The translations under genes were made by a program, and so were the position numbers. The notes under the pieces are model-generated. The model saw nothing but the letters and a program-made list of their open reading frames with translations. It made no database searches and was not told the origin of the DNA. Of a stretch of 26,412 nt of DNA, positions 1-10,000 are shown piece by piece (the stretch's first letter is position 1; each line of letters opens with the position of its first letter). Source of the DNA: Plakobranchus ocellatus (taxonomy: Eukaryota; Mollusca; Gastropoda; Plakobranchidae); NCBI GenBank assembly GCA_019648995.1, contig BLXT01004995.1:1523837-1550248 (forward strand), in the 5' to 3' direction.

Positions 1-2642
1 AAAAAAAAGGTTCATTATTCTTCTTTCTGTCACACTTTTACCCATTGACAAACAGAATTACTCTCTTGTTTTTAAGTTTCATTCAGTTTTTACCCACTAA
101 TCATAAATACGAATACAGATAAACATCTTAGCACATGGGTGTGTAAATAAGCACAGAACAAAATTCTGTTTGGATATAGATTACTCTGTTATCTTATTGA
201 TTTCCTTTTGTCTATTCTTGCAGATTATGCTGAGCTGTGATCACTAACAACATACATCTAATGTTCAATATAAACCAGAAGCAAGCATTATTTTTTCTTT
301 CCCCCAAAAGCATTTAATATCAATGAGGTCTAATTTCAATGGCAAAGGCCACATAATATTGAGAAATGGCAATCCAAAATTCCACAATATCCTATCTTCA
401 GAATAAAAATTAATACAATTTTGAATTTTTTATATTAACCTTGAAATAGGTATTTGCGTCATAAATGATCATATAGCATGTGTTGAAGTAAATAACATTT
501 TAAACCTTAAGTTAATACATAATCAAAAAAAAAAAGTTATGATGCCACATACATGCAGATTTCTGCATAAAGAAAGGTATTAATTTAAAAAAGATTAACA
601 AAAAAAAATCAAAGGATTATGTAAATTAGTTTATAACAAGCCGACGAAAAATCAATGTTTAAATTCAAATTGTGTTTTTAAATGAAAGAAATAAAAAGTT
701 GAAAAGAAATATGCAATGTTCAAGCTAATTGATGGATTTTTCAAATAAAATTGCATGTGTGGTCCTCAAGCAATTTCATTCTTTTATCCTAGATGAGAGA
801 CACATACAAACTGCACCATTCTCCAATATTTTCAATTTTATTCCTCATAATGTTATGATAACATGATGTTGCATGTGAAACTTTTGAGAAATGTAAATTT
901 TAAGTCGTCTTTTTCGTTTTTTAAATTTAATGCATTTTTCAAAAAGTAAAAAAAAAACCCAACATATCTTGGTTTAGACTGAACATATTCCTATCCAGTT
1001 TTCACCATTGTAAATCCAAGAAAAAAGAATTTTCAGGCTCTTTCAAAGTGCAAGTTTTGACTTGTTCAGAATTGTCTCAAGACAATTTTGAAAGCATTAC
1101 AGTATACTGATTGATAAATCCCACAGCTGCAGCAGTCTTGCTAATCATCAGCAGAGTTTGTGACATCGTTTGAATGTGTGTATATATTTTAAGAATTGAT
1201 TACCGTTTGCTATAGTTTAAAAGTCTCTCCATTAATGCCTCTTTTATCAGAAAAGTCCATCCGTTAAATCATAACAACTTCAGCAAAATGCAATTATGTT
1301 TTTTTATATAATTTACTGTGTTTTATATCTGCTGTATCCAATTTTTTATAGTGTACTGTATTGAAAAACCAATTAAATACTTTTTTTGTTGATTTTTTTC
1401 CCCTCTAATACAATCCTGTTTGATTTCAAAATAAAATGTCAACACTAAACAAAGAATATGCCATTATGTTTGTCATTGTATTTTAACTTTCTTATTACAG
1501 ATACATATGTATATATTGAATTTTTTTCTTTTTGTTCACTAAATAAGACATCATATTTCATATCAATATGATTATGCACAGTATTGGATGAGAGAAAGAA
1601 AATGAAAACAAAAAAAAAAGCCCCAAAAATTTGTTCAAAATGTTTTGACATTATTATCAATTTATTATATATTGTTTGTGCATACAAATAACGATAAACT
1701 CATTTACAAATTAAATTTTAAAATGAATCAGAATGGGAAGCAGAAAGTGAAAGGTTAGGCTATAAAAAGAAATATCACCTGAAGTGTAGACTTCAGAGAT
1801 CTCCCTGTGAAAAATTTTCAGACTTACTATCAACCCTAATCCCCAATACTGGCATTATTTAAGTGCTTAAAAAATTTAATCAAAGCAACTATGCCTTAAT
1901 AAAGATACACATTATTTAAGATCTGACAAACAAGCTATCTGACTTAAGATAATACAAAAGTGTGTCTTATGTGTTAAATTTGATATTTTGTTTTAAGTGC
2001 AAGAGGAAAAAACCTCTTATTTTACCCCTCACAACAGGTTCTAGTGAAAGAGCAATGAATCTTCCCTTATCATGCAGCTAAGAAAAATCCTTTCGAGAAT
2101 AAGTAATAGTCACAGATAGGTTATTAATTCGACCAGAAGAAAATGTAACAAAAATATTGTAACGAAACACATTTTAAAAGAGTTGTCTGCCACAGCCAAA
2201 GGTGAAAAAGCAGGAAAGTTTTAGCACAGTCTTAAAAACATTCTTAAATACTCTCATGTACATTCAGAGAAAAAATATTTTGTATGTTAATGTTGGAATA
2301 ATGAACGCAAGCTGAAAAAAAATTGCTTAGGATGATTTTTTTTTCTTATAAATTTTTTTCAAACTGATTTCTTGTAAAACATGCAAAACAATGCCTCTGT
2401 CCATTTTATGCTTCTGTTACAGAGCATGCATTATTAAATGAGACCAAATTAAAAAAAGAAAAAAAAAAAAACAAAGAGGAAAAAAATTCCAATTTAATCG
2501 AGAAAACAAAGGCATCTAAAACTAACATAATTTTTGTGAGACACAGTTTTTAATTGAATATATTTGCCTAGTATCTAAAGATCTTGAGAGCTACTAAAAT
2601 GATGATCTTCAGAAGTAAAGTTTGGTTGTGTTTTGAGATAAA
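1..2642. other. Non-coding AT-rich DNA, no gene recognised
   Basis: All reading frames are short and rich in Phe/Lys/Asn codons from A and T runs, with no domain-like protein stretch on either strand. Long homopolymers recur, for example around 525-535, 600-608 and 2453-2471. I cannot tell whether this is intergenic DNA downstream of PARS2 or an intron of another gene. Confidence 0.6.
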
Positions 2643-2998
2643 TTGAAGATTTTTCTGACAATGAATATCATTTAAGTAATATGTCAATGCACAAAAGCTA
2701 AAACATGCTCCTTTGAGCTCAAATGAAATTACAAGTGATATAGCAAAGCCTCACCTCATCAATCTAATACATGCCAACACTCATTTTTCTTCTCTTACAA
2801 AACCATCTTGAATAGTACACTTGAAGATTTTTCTGACAATGAATATCATTTAAGTAATATGTCAATGCACAAAAGCTAAAACATGCTCCTTTGAGCTCAA
2901 ATGAAATTACAAGTGATATAGCAAAGCCTCACCTCATCAATCTAATACATGCCAACACTCATTTTTCTTCTCTTACAAAACCATCTTGAATAGTACAC
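2643..2998. repeat. Perfect tandem duplication, 2 x 178 bp
   Basis: Bases 2643-2820 are repeated base for base at 2821-2998. Both copies begin ttgaagatttttctgacaat and end aatagtacac. I found no mismatch reading them side by side. Flanking bases differ (ataaa on the left, tctgaac on the right), so the unit boundaries are sharp. Perfect identity implies a very recent duplication or an assembly artefact. The unit contains no open frame of note. Confidence 0.97.
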
Positions 2999-4179
2999 TC
3001 TGAACATTTAACATCCAGAACTATCTTGAATAATCACAGATCTAAGTAAAAAAAGTTTTTTAAAATGTTCTTGTAGGCCTACTGCCTATCACAACTCTGT
3101 TTTTTGTAACAACCCCTTGCTTTGAGGCATATGTACATTAAAAAAAAAAAGTGTAATTGCAACAAAATAAATCGAATACATATCCTGGAAAATCACTGAT
3201 ATTCTGAGACTGGGAAGAGAAAGTCAAAGTCCTGCTAGCATACAATTTAAGATCAACAGATCATGAGGCTCACAGCTCAAAGAACATATAAAGCCCAAAA
3301 TACAAATAAAAGAGGAGATGCTTTTGGGAAAGAACTACTGTTGCGATTGTTTCTTTAGGTGACATCTTTCTGTATATTTATAGTTTTTTCCTCCTTCATT
3401 ACAATCGATTTTTTTTCAATTCACGCAGTTTTGTTTTCAAATTATTCACATGAAGGAGGGAATGGCGCCCTGTCAGGCAATTTTTTTCTTTATTTTTCTA
3501 TGCTGTTTATTTTTTGCCATAACTTTCTTATTTTTTTTTAGATATCTTTAGAAATAAACTTTGTCATATTCAGAAAAATGTGGATTTGCAATACAAAGAT
3601 TTTCAAACACAACATGTCAATAAATAATCTTTTTTACATTTTTCACTAAAACTTTTCTATTTGTGAGTGGATTTGGTTAAAATTTGTTTTAGTTGTTCAG
3701 AAGCATGTGCTAAACAAACCATCAGAGCAATTTTTTAAAAACAGAGTAAATATTTTTATTTTTGAAAAAAAAAAAAAATAGGAAAGGTGTCAAAATTAGA
3801 AATTTCAAACAGCAATGTTTAAAAATTTTTTTTCTTAGTACATGTGTAAAATGTATTTAAAAAAAGCTCTCTGATCGTTTGTTAAGGACCATCTCTAGAT
3901 TATGTCAACCAAATTTCAAATTAATCTGTCAACAACTTTGTGAGTTTAAGCCATTCAAAAGAATATTCCAAAATCCAAGATGGCCTACTTTGCCATGTCA
4001 ACTGCATAAACAATTTTTTTTTTTTACTTTATTTTTCGCATATTCATTAAACAGGATCATTTGAATAAAGTTTCATTCCTCTGTAGGTATCAATTTAGAA
4101 ATTTTTTATTAGTATTATTTCAACAGTGAGTCTCAGAATAAGACAGGCTTTTCTTAATTTATTTTATAATTTTTATTAC
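2999..4179. other. Non-coding AT-rich DNA
   Basis: Nothing gene-like is seen. The frames at 3359-3541 and 3879-4064 encode Phe-rich low-complexity peptides from T runs and show no family resemblance. Long A and T runs occur near 3131, 3765 and 4013-4024. The stretch ends at the left terminus of the piggyBac-like element. Confidence 0.6.
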
Positions 4180-4192
4180 CCCTTCAGCCGTG
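4180..4192 (+). repeat. Left terminal inverted repeat of the piggyBac-like element
   Basis: CCCTTCAGCCGTG directly follows TTAC, probably a mutated TTAA. It pairs imperfectly with the right end (10 of 13 matches), and the CCCT start is usual for piggyBac-type ends. Confidence 0.8.
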
Positions 4193-4299
4193 AACGGCCG
4201 ATTATATTGGCCATAAGGCCGATTTTGTGCTGTGACGGCTGACTGAAATCACTATTCAGTTGTCTATCGCTATTTCCACAACCTTACGGATGATACACA

Positions 4300-6359
4300 T
4301 TGCTAACAATAATAAACATCACTTTTGGAAACAAGCTACTTTCACTTTTCCTGCAGTATTTTTGGCCGTTTTTATCTGTGTTTTATATCATCCATCCTCG
4401 GCCGACAAAACAAGCCGATTTTGTTGCTGCGACTTCTCCTGGGCCTTCAGCAAGAGGTAGAAAAAGACAGAGGCCAACTAGTTTTGAAAAATATGCGGAT
4501 GAAGCCAGTGATTCAGAGGACGATTTTGCGATTCCTCATGTGGATCTAGATGATATTTCTTTTTCAGAGAGTGATGGTAGTGACAGTGATGTCGAAGTTA
4601 GACCTAGAGTTGAACAAAATCGTCAGGCAGATGACAACGGATGGGTGCAAGTGACAAATGGCACAGACTTTAGAGCTGTATTTGATATCAATTTTTCTTT
4701 CAGCCAGGAACATTCCCGAACATTGCATAGACCCAATAGACTATTTCAGTCTCTTTATTGATGATGACTTTTGGCAGACTTTACGGAGAGAGACAAACAG
4801 ATATGCAGATCAGTTTTTGGGCTCGGATGCAACAGTAACTTGGATTGAAAATCAATCGAGCAGTAGGTACACTAAATGGCCAGAAAATGGGGTAGACATT
4901 ACTAAACTCAAGAAATATGTCAGACTCTTGCTGAACATGGGACTTACTGAGAAAAAAGTATGCGATGATTACTGGACTATCAGGAGATCCCAGGCAACTC
5001 CGTATTTCAGATCCATAATGCCAGTAGATGAATTCAACCTCATTTCGAGAATGATTCACTTGAACAATAGTGAGAGAGAAATAGCAAGAGGTGAAGAGGG
5101 CTATGATCCATGGTGAAAGGTGAGGGTGATGCTCGATCTAGTCAACCAAAAATCAAAGCTCCACTATGTTCCATCAAGGAATTTGTCTATCGATGAAAGC
5201 ATGATAGGCATGAAAAACAGAGTTGTGTTTATTCAGTACATGCCTAACAAAAGGCACGCACGCTTTGGCCTAAAAAAGTTTGAATTGTGTGATAGCAATG
5301 GGTATGTAAACCACATGCTCGATCTAGTCAACCAAAAAATCAAAGCTCCACTATGTTCCATCAAGGAATTTGTCTATCGATGAAAGCATGATAGGCATGA
5401 AAAACAGAGTTGTGTTTATTCAGTACATGCCTAACAAAAGGCTTTGGCCTAAAAAAAAAGTTTGAACTGTGCGATAGCAATGGTTATGTAAACCACTTAG
5501 AGATCTATGCTGGAAAAGAGCTGGACACACAGCATGATGAGGGTCAGGTATATGGTGTGGGCGAAAGACTCATGAGAGAGGGCAATGTGCTAAATAAGGG
5601 ATATCATCTCTATACTGATAATTTCTACACAAAGCCGAAAATAGCAGAGTTCCTTTACAACCACAAAATCTTACTTACTGGAACAGTCAGGGCAAATTCA
5701 AAAGGCTTGCCACAGGACATGAACCAAAAACTCCAAGTGGGAGAGACAAAATTTTGGTGATGTTACGATTGTGACATGTTGGCTTTATCGTTCAGAGAAA
5801 AAAAAACGCAGAATAAACCAGTTCTTCTCATTAGCACAAACCACAATGCCACCATGGAAGAGAAAGTATTCAGGGGTAAGGCTAAAAATAAACCCTCAGC
5901 AATTTTTGACTACAATATGTACATGGGAGGGGTTGACATCAGTGATAAGAAAATCTGTCATTATGTTTCTGAAAGTCTACACGGAGGTACTGGAAAAAAA
6001 TTTTTCAGAACCTCTTCAAAGACATTTCAATATTGAACAGCTGGATCCTTTACACTTTGCACACAGGAAAGAGATTAAATAGAGACAAGTCTTTGATAAA
6101 AATAGTGGAAGCTTTGTGTGAGGGCCACGAAAGGGTGCCAACTCCTCCAGTGTGCCCAGCTGTAGAAGTGCCTCTATGTCACGGCCTTGTTCTGCTTGAG
6201 GGAAAGAAAGAGAAGGACTGTTTTGTTTGTAGCGATAGATGTAAAAACAAAAAGAGCAGCACAGGAAGAAAGAGATCAAGACATTGGTGTCCGGCCTGTA
6301 AAGTGGGATCCACGAGTGTTGTTAGCCTCAGCTCACGCAAGTCACCAACCAGGGCCTGA
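4300..6359 (+). pseudogene. piggyBac-family transposase (DDE_Tnp_1_7 type), multiply broken
   Basis: The frame starts with an acidic, Ser/Asp-rich N-terminal region (about 4440-4680) usual in this family. It shifts near 4680 into the core, which begins with a Phe-Trp/Asn-Arg-Tyr-Ala segment (DDFWQTLRRETNRYA), and hits a TGA at 5114-5116. The core resumes with SIDESM (first catalytic Asp, 5192-5194), YTDNFYT (second Asp, 5617-5619) and YMGGVDISD (third and fourth Asp, 5935-5937 and 5944-5946). Further breaks are an internal duplication, a TGA at 5758-5760, and shifts near 5460, 5770, 5960-6030 and 6305. A C-terminal Cys-rich tail with CFVC and CPAC pairs (about 6220-6310) matches the family's RING-like domain. 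The catalytic residues survive but no continuous protein can be made. The true start is uncertain; 4300 is only the first in-frame Met. Confidence 0.9.
5129..5496 (+). repeat. Internal tandem duplication within the transposase pseudogene
   Basis: Copy 1 (5129-5314, 186 bp) and copy 2 (5315-5496, 182 bp) both start atgctcgatctagtcaacca and end gtaaaccac. They differ by an 8-bp insertion (acgcacgc) in copy 1, two A-run length changes, and a few substitutions (for example aattgtgtg versus aactgtgcg). The duplicated piece carries the first catalytic Asp codon, so that codon occurs twice (5192-5194 and 5379-5381). Neither length is a multiple that keeps the frame intact. Confidence 0.95.
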
Positions 6360-6433
6360 CGAGGCGCCCACGTCGACAGTCAAGATCACTGCCCCTTACC
6401 TTGGAGTATTTTGTGGATTGTCTTTTTTCTTGA

Positions 6434-6439
6434 AATAAA
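6434..6439 (+). promoter_or_regulatory. AATAAA poly(A) signal, transposase side
   Basis: An AATAAA lies about 75 bases after the last readable transposase codons, on the same strand. A second AATAAA follows at about 6626. The hexamer is seen directly; use as the element's own poly(A) signal is inferred. Confidence 0.5.
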
Positions 6440-6818
6440 TATACTTTCCAAACTCATTTATTGTGTTCATTTGTTGGTTCAATTGTTGTTCTTCCTTTTC
6501 TTCATGTTGTCATATGTAGGCCTATTGCTCCTACACAAGAAAAATCAAAGAAACGCATTTGTTCTCTCAGAGAATTATTTATCGAATTTGGCTCTAAAAA
6601 ATGCACATTTTTCACTCAAACCCAATAAACCATATGTTTTTATAAACTGGAATAATAGTGCTACACATTTATGAACGTTTCAAGGTTGTATATAAGCATA
6701 CTTTTTTGATTATCATGTTCAAAGATTCATTTTTTTATATACTTGACAAAAATATTTTGAAGGTCAAGGTCACACATTTGCACATTCAATCCTAAAATTA
6801 AGATTTTCAGAAAGCCCA

Positions 6819-6824
6819 TTTATT
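6819..6824 (-). promoter_or_regulatory. Candidate PARS2 poly(A) signal inside the transposon
   Basis: The plus strand reads TTTATT, so the minus strand reads AATAAA about 165 bases downstream of the PARS2 stop codon. It lies within the piggyBac-like element. No AATAAA exists in the 26 host bases between the stop and the transposon, so PARS2 transcripts probably end on transposon sequence. Confidence 0.5.
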
Positions 6825-6944
6825 CCCCCTTCAGGAAATTATGGTTATATGTGGTTTTCTTCCCAACTACAATCACCCATAACGCCCAATTCAATATCCT
6901 TTGATAATGGTAAAATTCCCCCACACCACAACACAAGTATATGC

Positions 6945-6957
6945 CATGGCTCGAGGG
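6945..6957 (-). repeat. Right terminal inverted repeat of the piggyBac-like element
   Basis: On the minus strand the sequence reads TTAA then CCCTCGAGCCATG. The TTAA at 6958-6961 is an intact target tetranucleotide and fixes the element boundary. Confidence 0.85.
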
Positions 6958-6987
6958 TTAAAATAAGTATGCAGCAATCAGATTGAT

Positions 6988-7098
6988 CTAAATCGTCTCA
7001 AGCTTGTCAGTAAAAGACATCAGCTGGTCAAGGCTCATGAAAGTAGTCTCTTTTGATGCAGTGTCCACCACTTCATATTGAGCAGGAGATTCTAAAGC
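6988..7098 (-). CDS. PARS2: PARS2 terminal exon
   Basis: Thirty-six codons plus TAG: ALESPAQYEVVDTASKETTF and on to TDKLETI. The acceptor is ttttcctag|GCT. It completes the C-terminal alpha/beta domain. The stop codon lies at 6988-6990, with 26 bases between it and the TTAA abutting the piggyBac-like element. Confidence 0.92.
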   Translation of the reverse strand, partial: ALESPAQYEVVDTASKETTFMSLDQLMSFTDKLETI

Positions 7099-10000
7099 CT
7101 AGGAAAAAAGAAAAGGAACAAGTTTGACAAAAAGTATCAATTTTTAAAATGATCACAATTAAATTCACAAGATGAAGTCAATGAAATGAAGCATTAAAAA
7201 AATTTTATTTGCAGGAGTTACAGGCTGAAAAAAAATATAAATTTAACTGACTAACTCCTCATTCATATTGCTTTTGTTTCTCCAGCATGATGGCTTCAAT
7301 GCAAGCCAACTCAATAAAATTTCGATCATTTCAAAGGTGAAAGAAAAAGATTTCTGTTTATAACTACAGCAGCTAATTTTGATGCAAGTCTGATTAGCAC
7401 CTCACATATGTTTGACGAAAATATTAATGAATTACCAGCAGCAGTCTACATATAGTGCAAATGGTACATAAAAAACTGTGCAGCAGTGCTAGTACTGCTA
7501 CATAACATCTTTAGTTGTTGATTTGCATTGGAATGAAAATCCTAAATTAAAGAATTTAACATTATCATTGCTTTATGGATAAAATATCTGCAGTCTACCT
7601 ACAGAAAGTTTTTCACATAAAAAAATAATAGTTTCCATTTGAAGTCAGTCATGTAAATCCAAAACTTGAACCATTTTGTGGCACTACTATATATATATAT
7701 TTTTTTTTTTTTTTGACTAGTAGTAAAGACAGGAATACATTTGTAGAACACGATTTTTAATAAATTTCATTCCAACTGAATTCTCCAGAAAATAAATTTC
7801 ATTTGCTTATGGCAAAGACAGGAAAATATGCTACTTTTGCAAATTATCCGGCAAGCGCTTCAGGACCTTGGTAAATTACCATTAAGTCCTCTTAATTTGA
7901 TTTTCGATAACTCGATTTACTGAAAAATTGAGATATATTCCAATAACATATTTTCCCTCTCTTAGACCTTCATTTAAAAAAAAAGGGTACTTCTAAGTGT
8001 CGCAGAGCCATATCGGATGATTCAAAGCCAATGAATTTTCTCCAATGGTCTACTATTTTGGCCGAGGATAATACAGAGTAGGGTTCTGAACTGTCAGGAT
8101 GCATAAATTTGATAATGACTCTTTTTTTTTAAAACTCTTTTAAGATGGCTTTTTTTTGGGGTGTAGACGTAATTCATGCCCAAGAAACAGGAATAGAGAG
8201 ACCTGTCAGCGCCAATGTATCGGCATTGGCATTGATGTATTGGCATACATCCTGATTAAGTTAAACATTTAAAAACTAAGCTTATGCATTTAGCAGGGGA
8301 AAGGGAGTCAGAGTGGAAATAAAGGGTTTCACTCAAACAGCAACATATAATTGAAAGTGAGCAATCACCCCTTGCCAGTGAAGTACCAATGAGTGCACAC
8401 AATGTGATAATAGGGCTTTGAGGTAGGATGCTAGATTACAAGAGATGAGTTGTGCTTTGAAGGAGTCTTGCACCATACATTCAATCACACACATCCAAAA
8501 CTTAAGTGAATTTGTTCTTATTTCGGTAAAAGATCTAAGAGAAAGCAATCTAAGTACAAAAGTATTATAGATCTCTGTACTGGCACAAATTCTGCTTAGA
8601 CAATAATTAATATTATAAATTAAATATACCTCCCTTTAATTTTGGTCAAGATGACTCTTTATAATAGTGTGTTCTGATAAATTGAGGTAATAATTTTTAC
8701 CTGGTTCTTGGGAATTCAACAGACTGCACTTCCAGTAAGCCAATGTTTTATGTTTGATGAAATCTAAAAAAATGAGCAGATTGATATCTACAGGTTCATG
8801 ATGCATGTTTTAATGCCAACAAGCCCTTCTTTGTAGATGAAACCTTGAAGAACCAGCATACCAATACCCTGTATAATATCCTCTTTCAATCTGCTTCCAT
8901 ATATGGACACCTAAGCCTAATATTGCTTGCTGTGCTTGAGTGACACCAAGCTTTTGGCACCCACTGGGCCACAAAACCTGTTTTTGAAGCTTAACTATAT
9001 TATCCTGCGATAAAAGTTTCTCCCAGATCATAAATTTCAGCACATCTATAGCACCCAACAATTGTAAAATAAACTAAACATACTAATAATGAATATCTAA
9101 AACGACGTAAATAAAACTGTTTCAAGAAGTTTTGACACAATCTTGTTATGAAATAAGACAAATGCAGTCATATATGAATAACATACTTTAACTCCCAAGA
9201 TAATCATATATGGATATCCCAGTCGGTCAGCATCCACCTGTCTGCGACCAATAGTCAGATTCATGCGATCATCTATAACCACTTCGCCTCGCAGGTGATG
9301 TTTTCGAGTGAGAGTATCGCTCAAGGTCTCTGCTAAAGCTAGATAGTCATCACTGTGACTGCCATCCTGAGGAGATCAACAAAAAAAGTTTAAAAATTTA
9401 TAATATATTAAAATTACTCTTTTTTTCTCTTCATTTACAGACACTTACAGCACAAAGCCAATCACTGAAAAAGGCAGACATATTTGTAGATTTTAAAAAC
9501 TACTTTTTTCATTTATCTCACAATCTAGATTTTAAAAAAAACAAAAAAAAAAAATAATTGAAAACCAAGAGTGGGGCAAAAAAAGAGAGGTGTAATGTAA
9601 ATAAACATTTTTCTTACAGAATATCAACTTGATCATGCTTCTGTAGTTGCAGCTTTATCCTCCATCATTATTATAGATGTACAGAGAGATGAGAAAGATT
9701 TAAAAACTATTAATTATCGAGGGAATTATTTTAATTCCAATGAAATCCACTGGGTGTCTTACCTTTTTAGGAATAATGTAAATCTGATGTGGGGCTATTA
9801 GACCTGGCCATCTTAAACCTGTTTCTGTTGATAATGCTTCAACGCTGGCTTGAAGAATTCTTGTGATACCAAGACCAAAGCATCCCATCTGAAAATCACT
9901 TTTTAAATGCAGCCAGAAAGTGTGGAAAGCATGAAGTGAAAATGGTAATTCATTTCAACCAATCATTATTAATTAGTTGCAAACTTTGATTTTAAGAAAA

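Larger units (their letters stand above)
4180..6957 (+). mobile_element. piggyBac-like DNA transposon, full-length but inactive
   Basis: The element begins CCCTTCAGCCGTG at 4180. Read from the other strand it ends CCCTCGAGCCATG, with its outer base at 6957. These 13-bp termini match at 10 of 13 positions as imperfect inverted repeats. The right flank is TTAA (6958-6961) and the left flank is TTAC (4176-4179), fitting the piggyBac TTAA target with one later mutation. Inside is one plus-strand transposase pseudogene followed by about 500 bp of 3' sequence. Subterminal GGCCGATT motifs recur at 4195-4224. The 2778-bp length is typical of a complete element. The known family mechanism is TTAA-targeted cut-and-paste by a DDD transposase; loss of activity is inferred from the broken frame. 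Confidence 0.93.

Noticed and set aside
1445-1687. Minus-strand 80-codon frame with a hydrophobic stretch
   Set aside because: It comes from A/T runs, with no family resemblance or splice context.
2643-2998. CRISPR-like or satellite array
   Set aside because: There are only two long identical units with no spacers, in a eukaryotic context.
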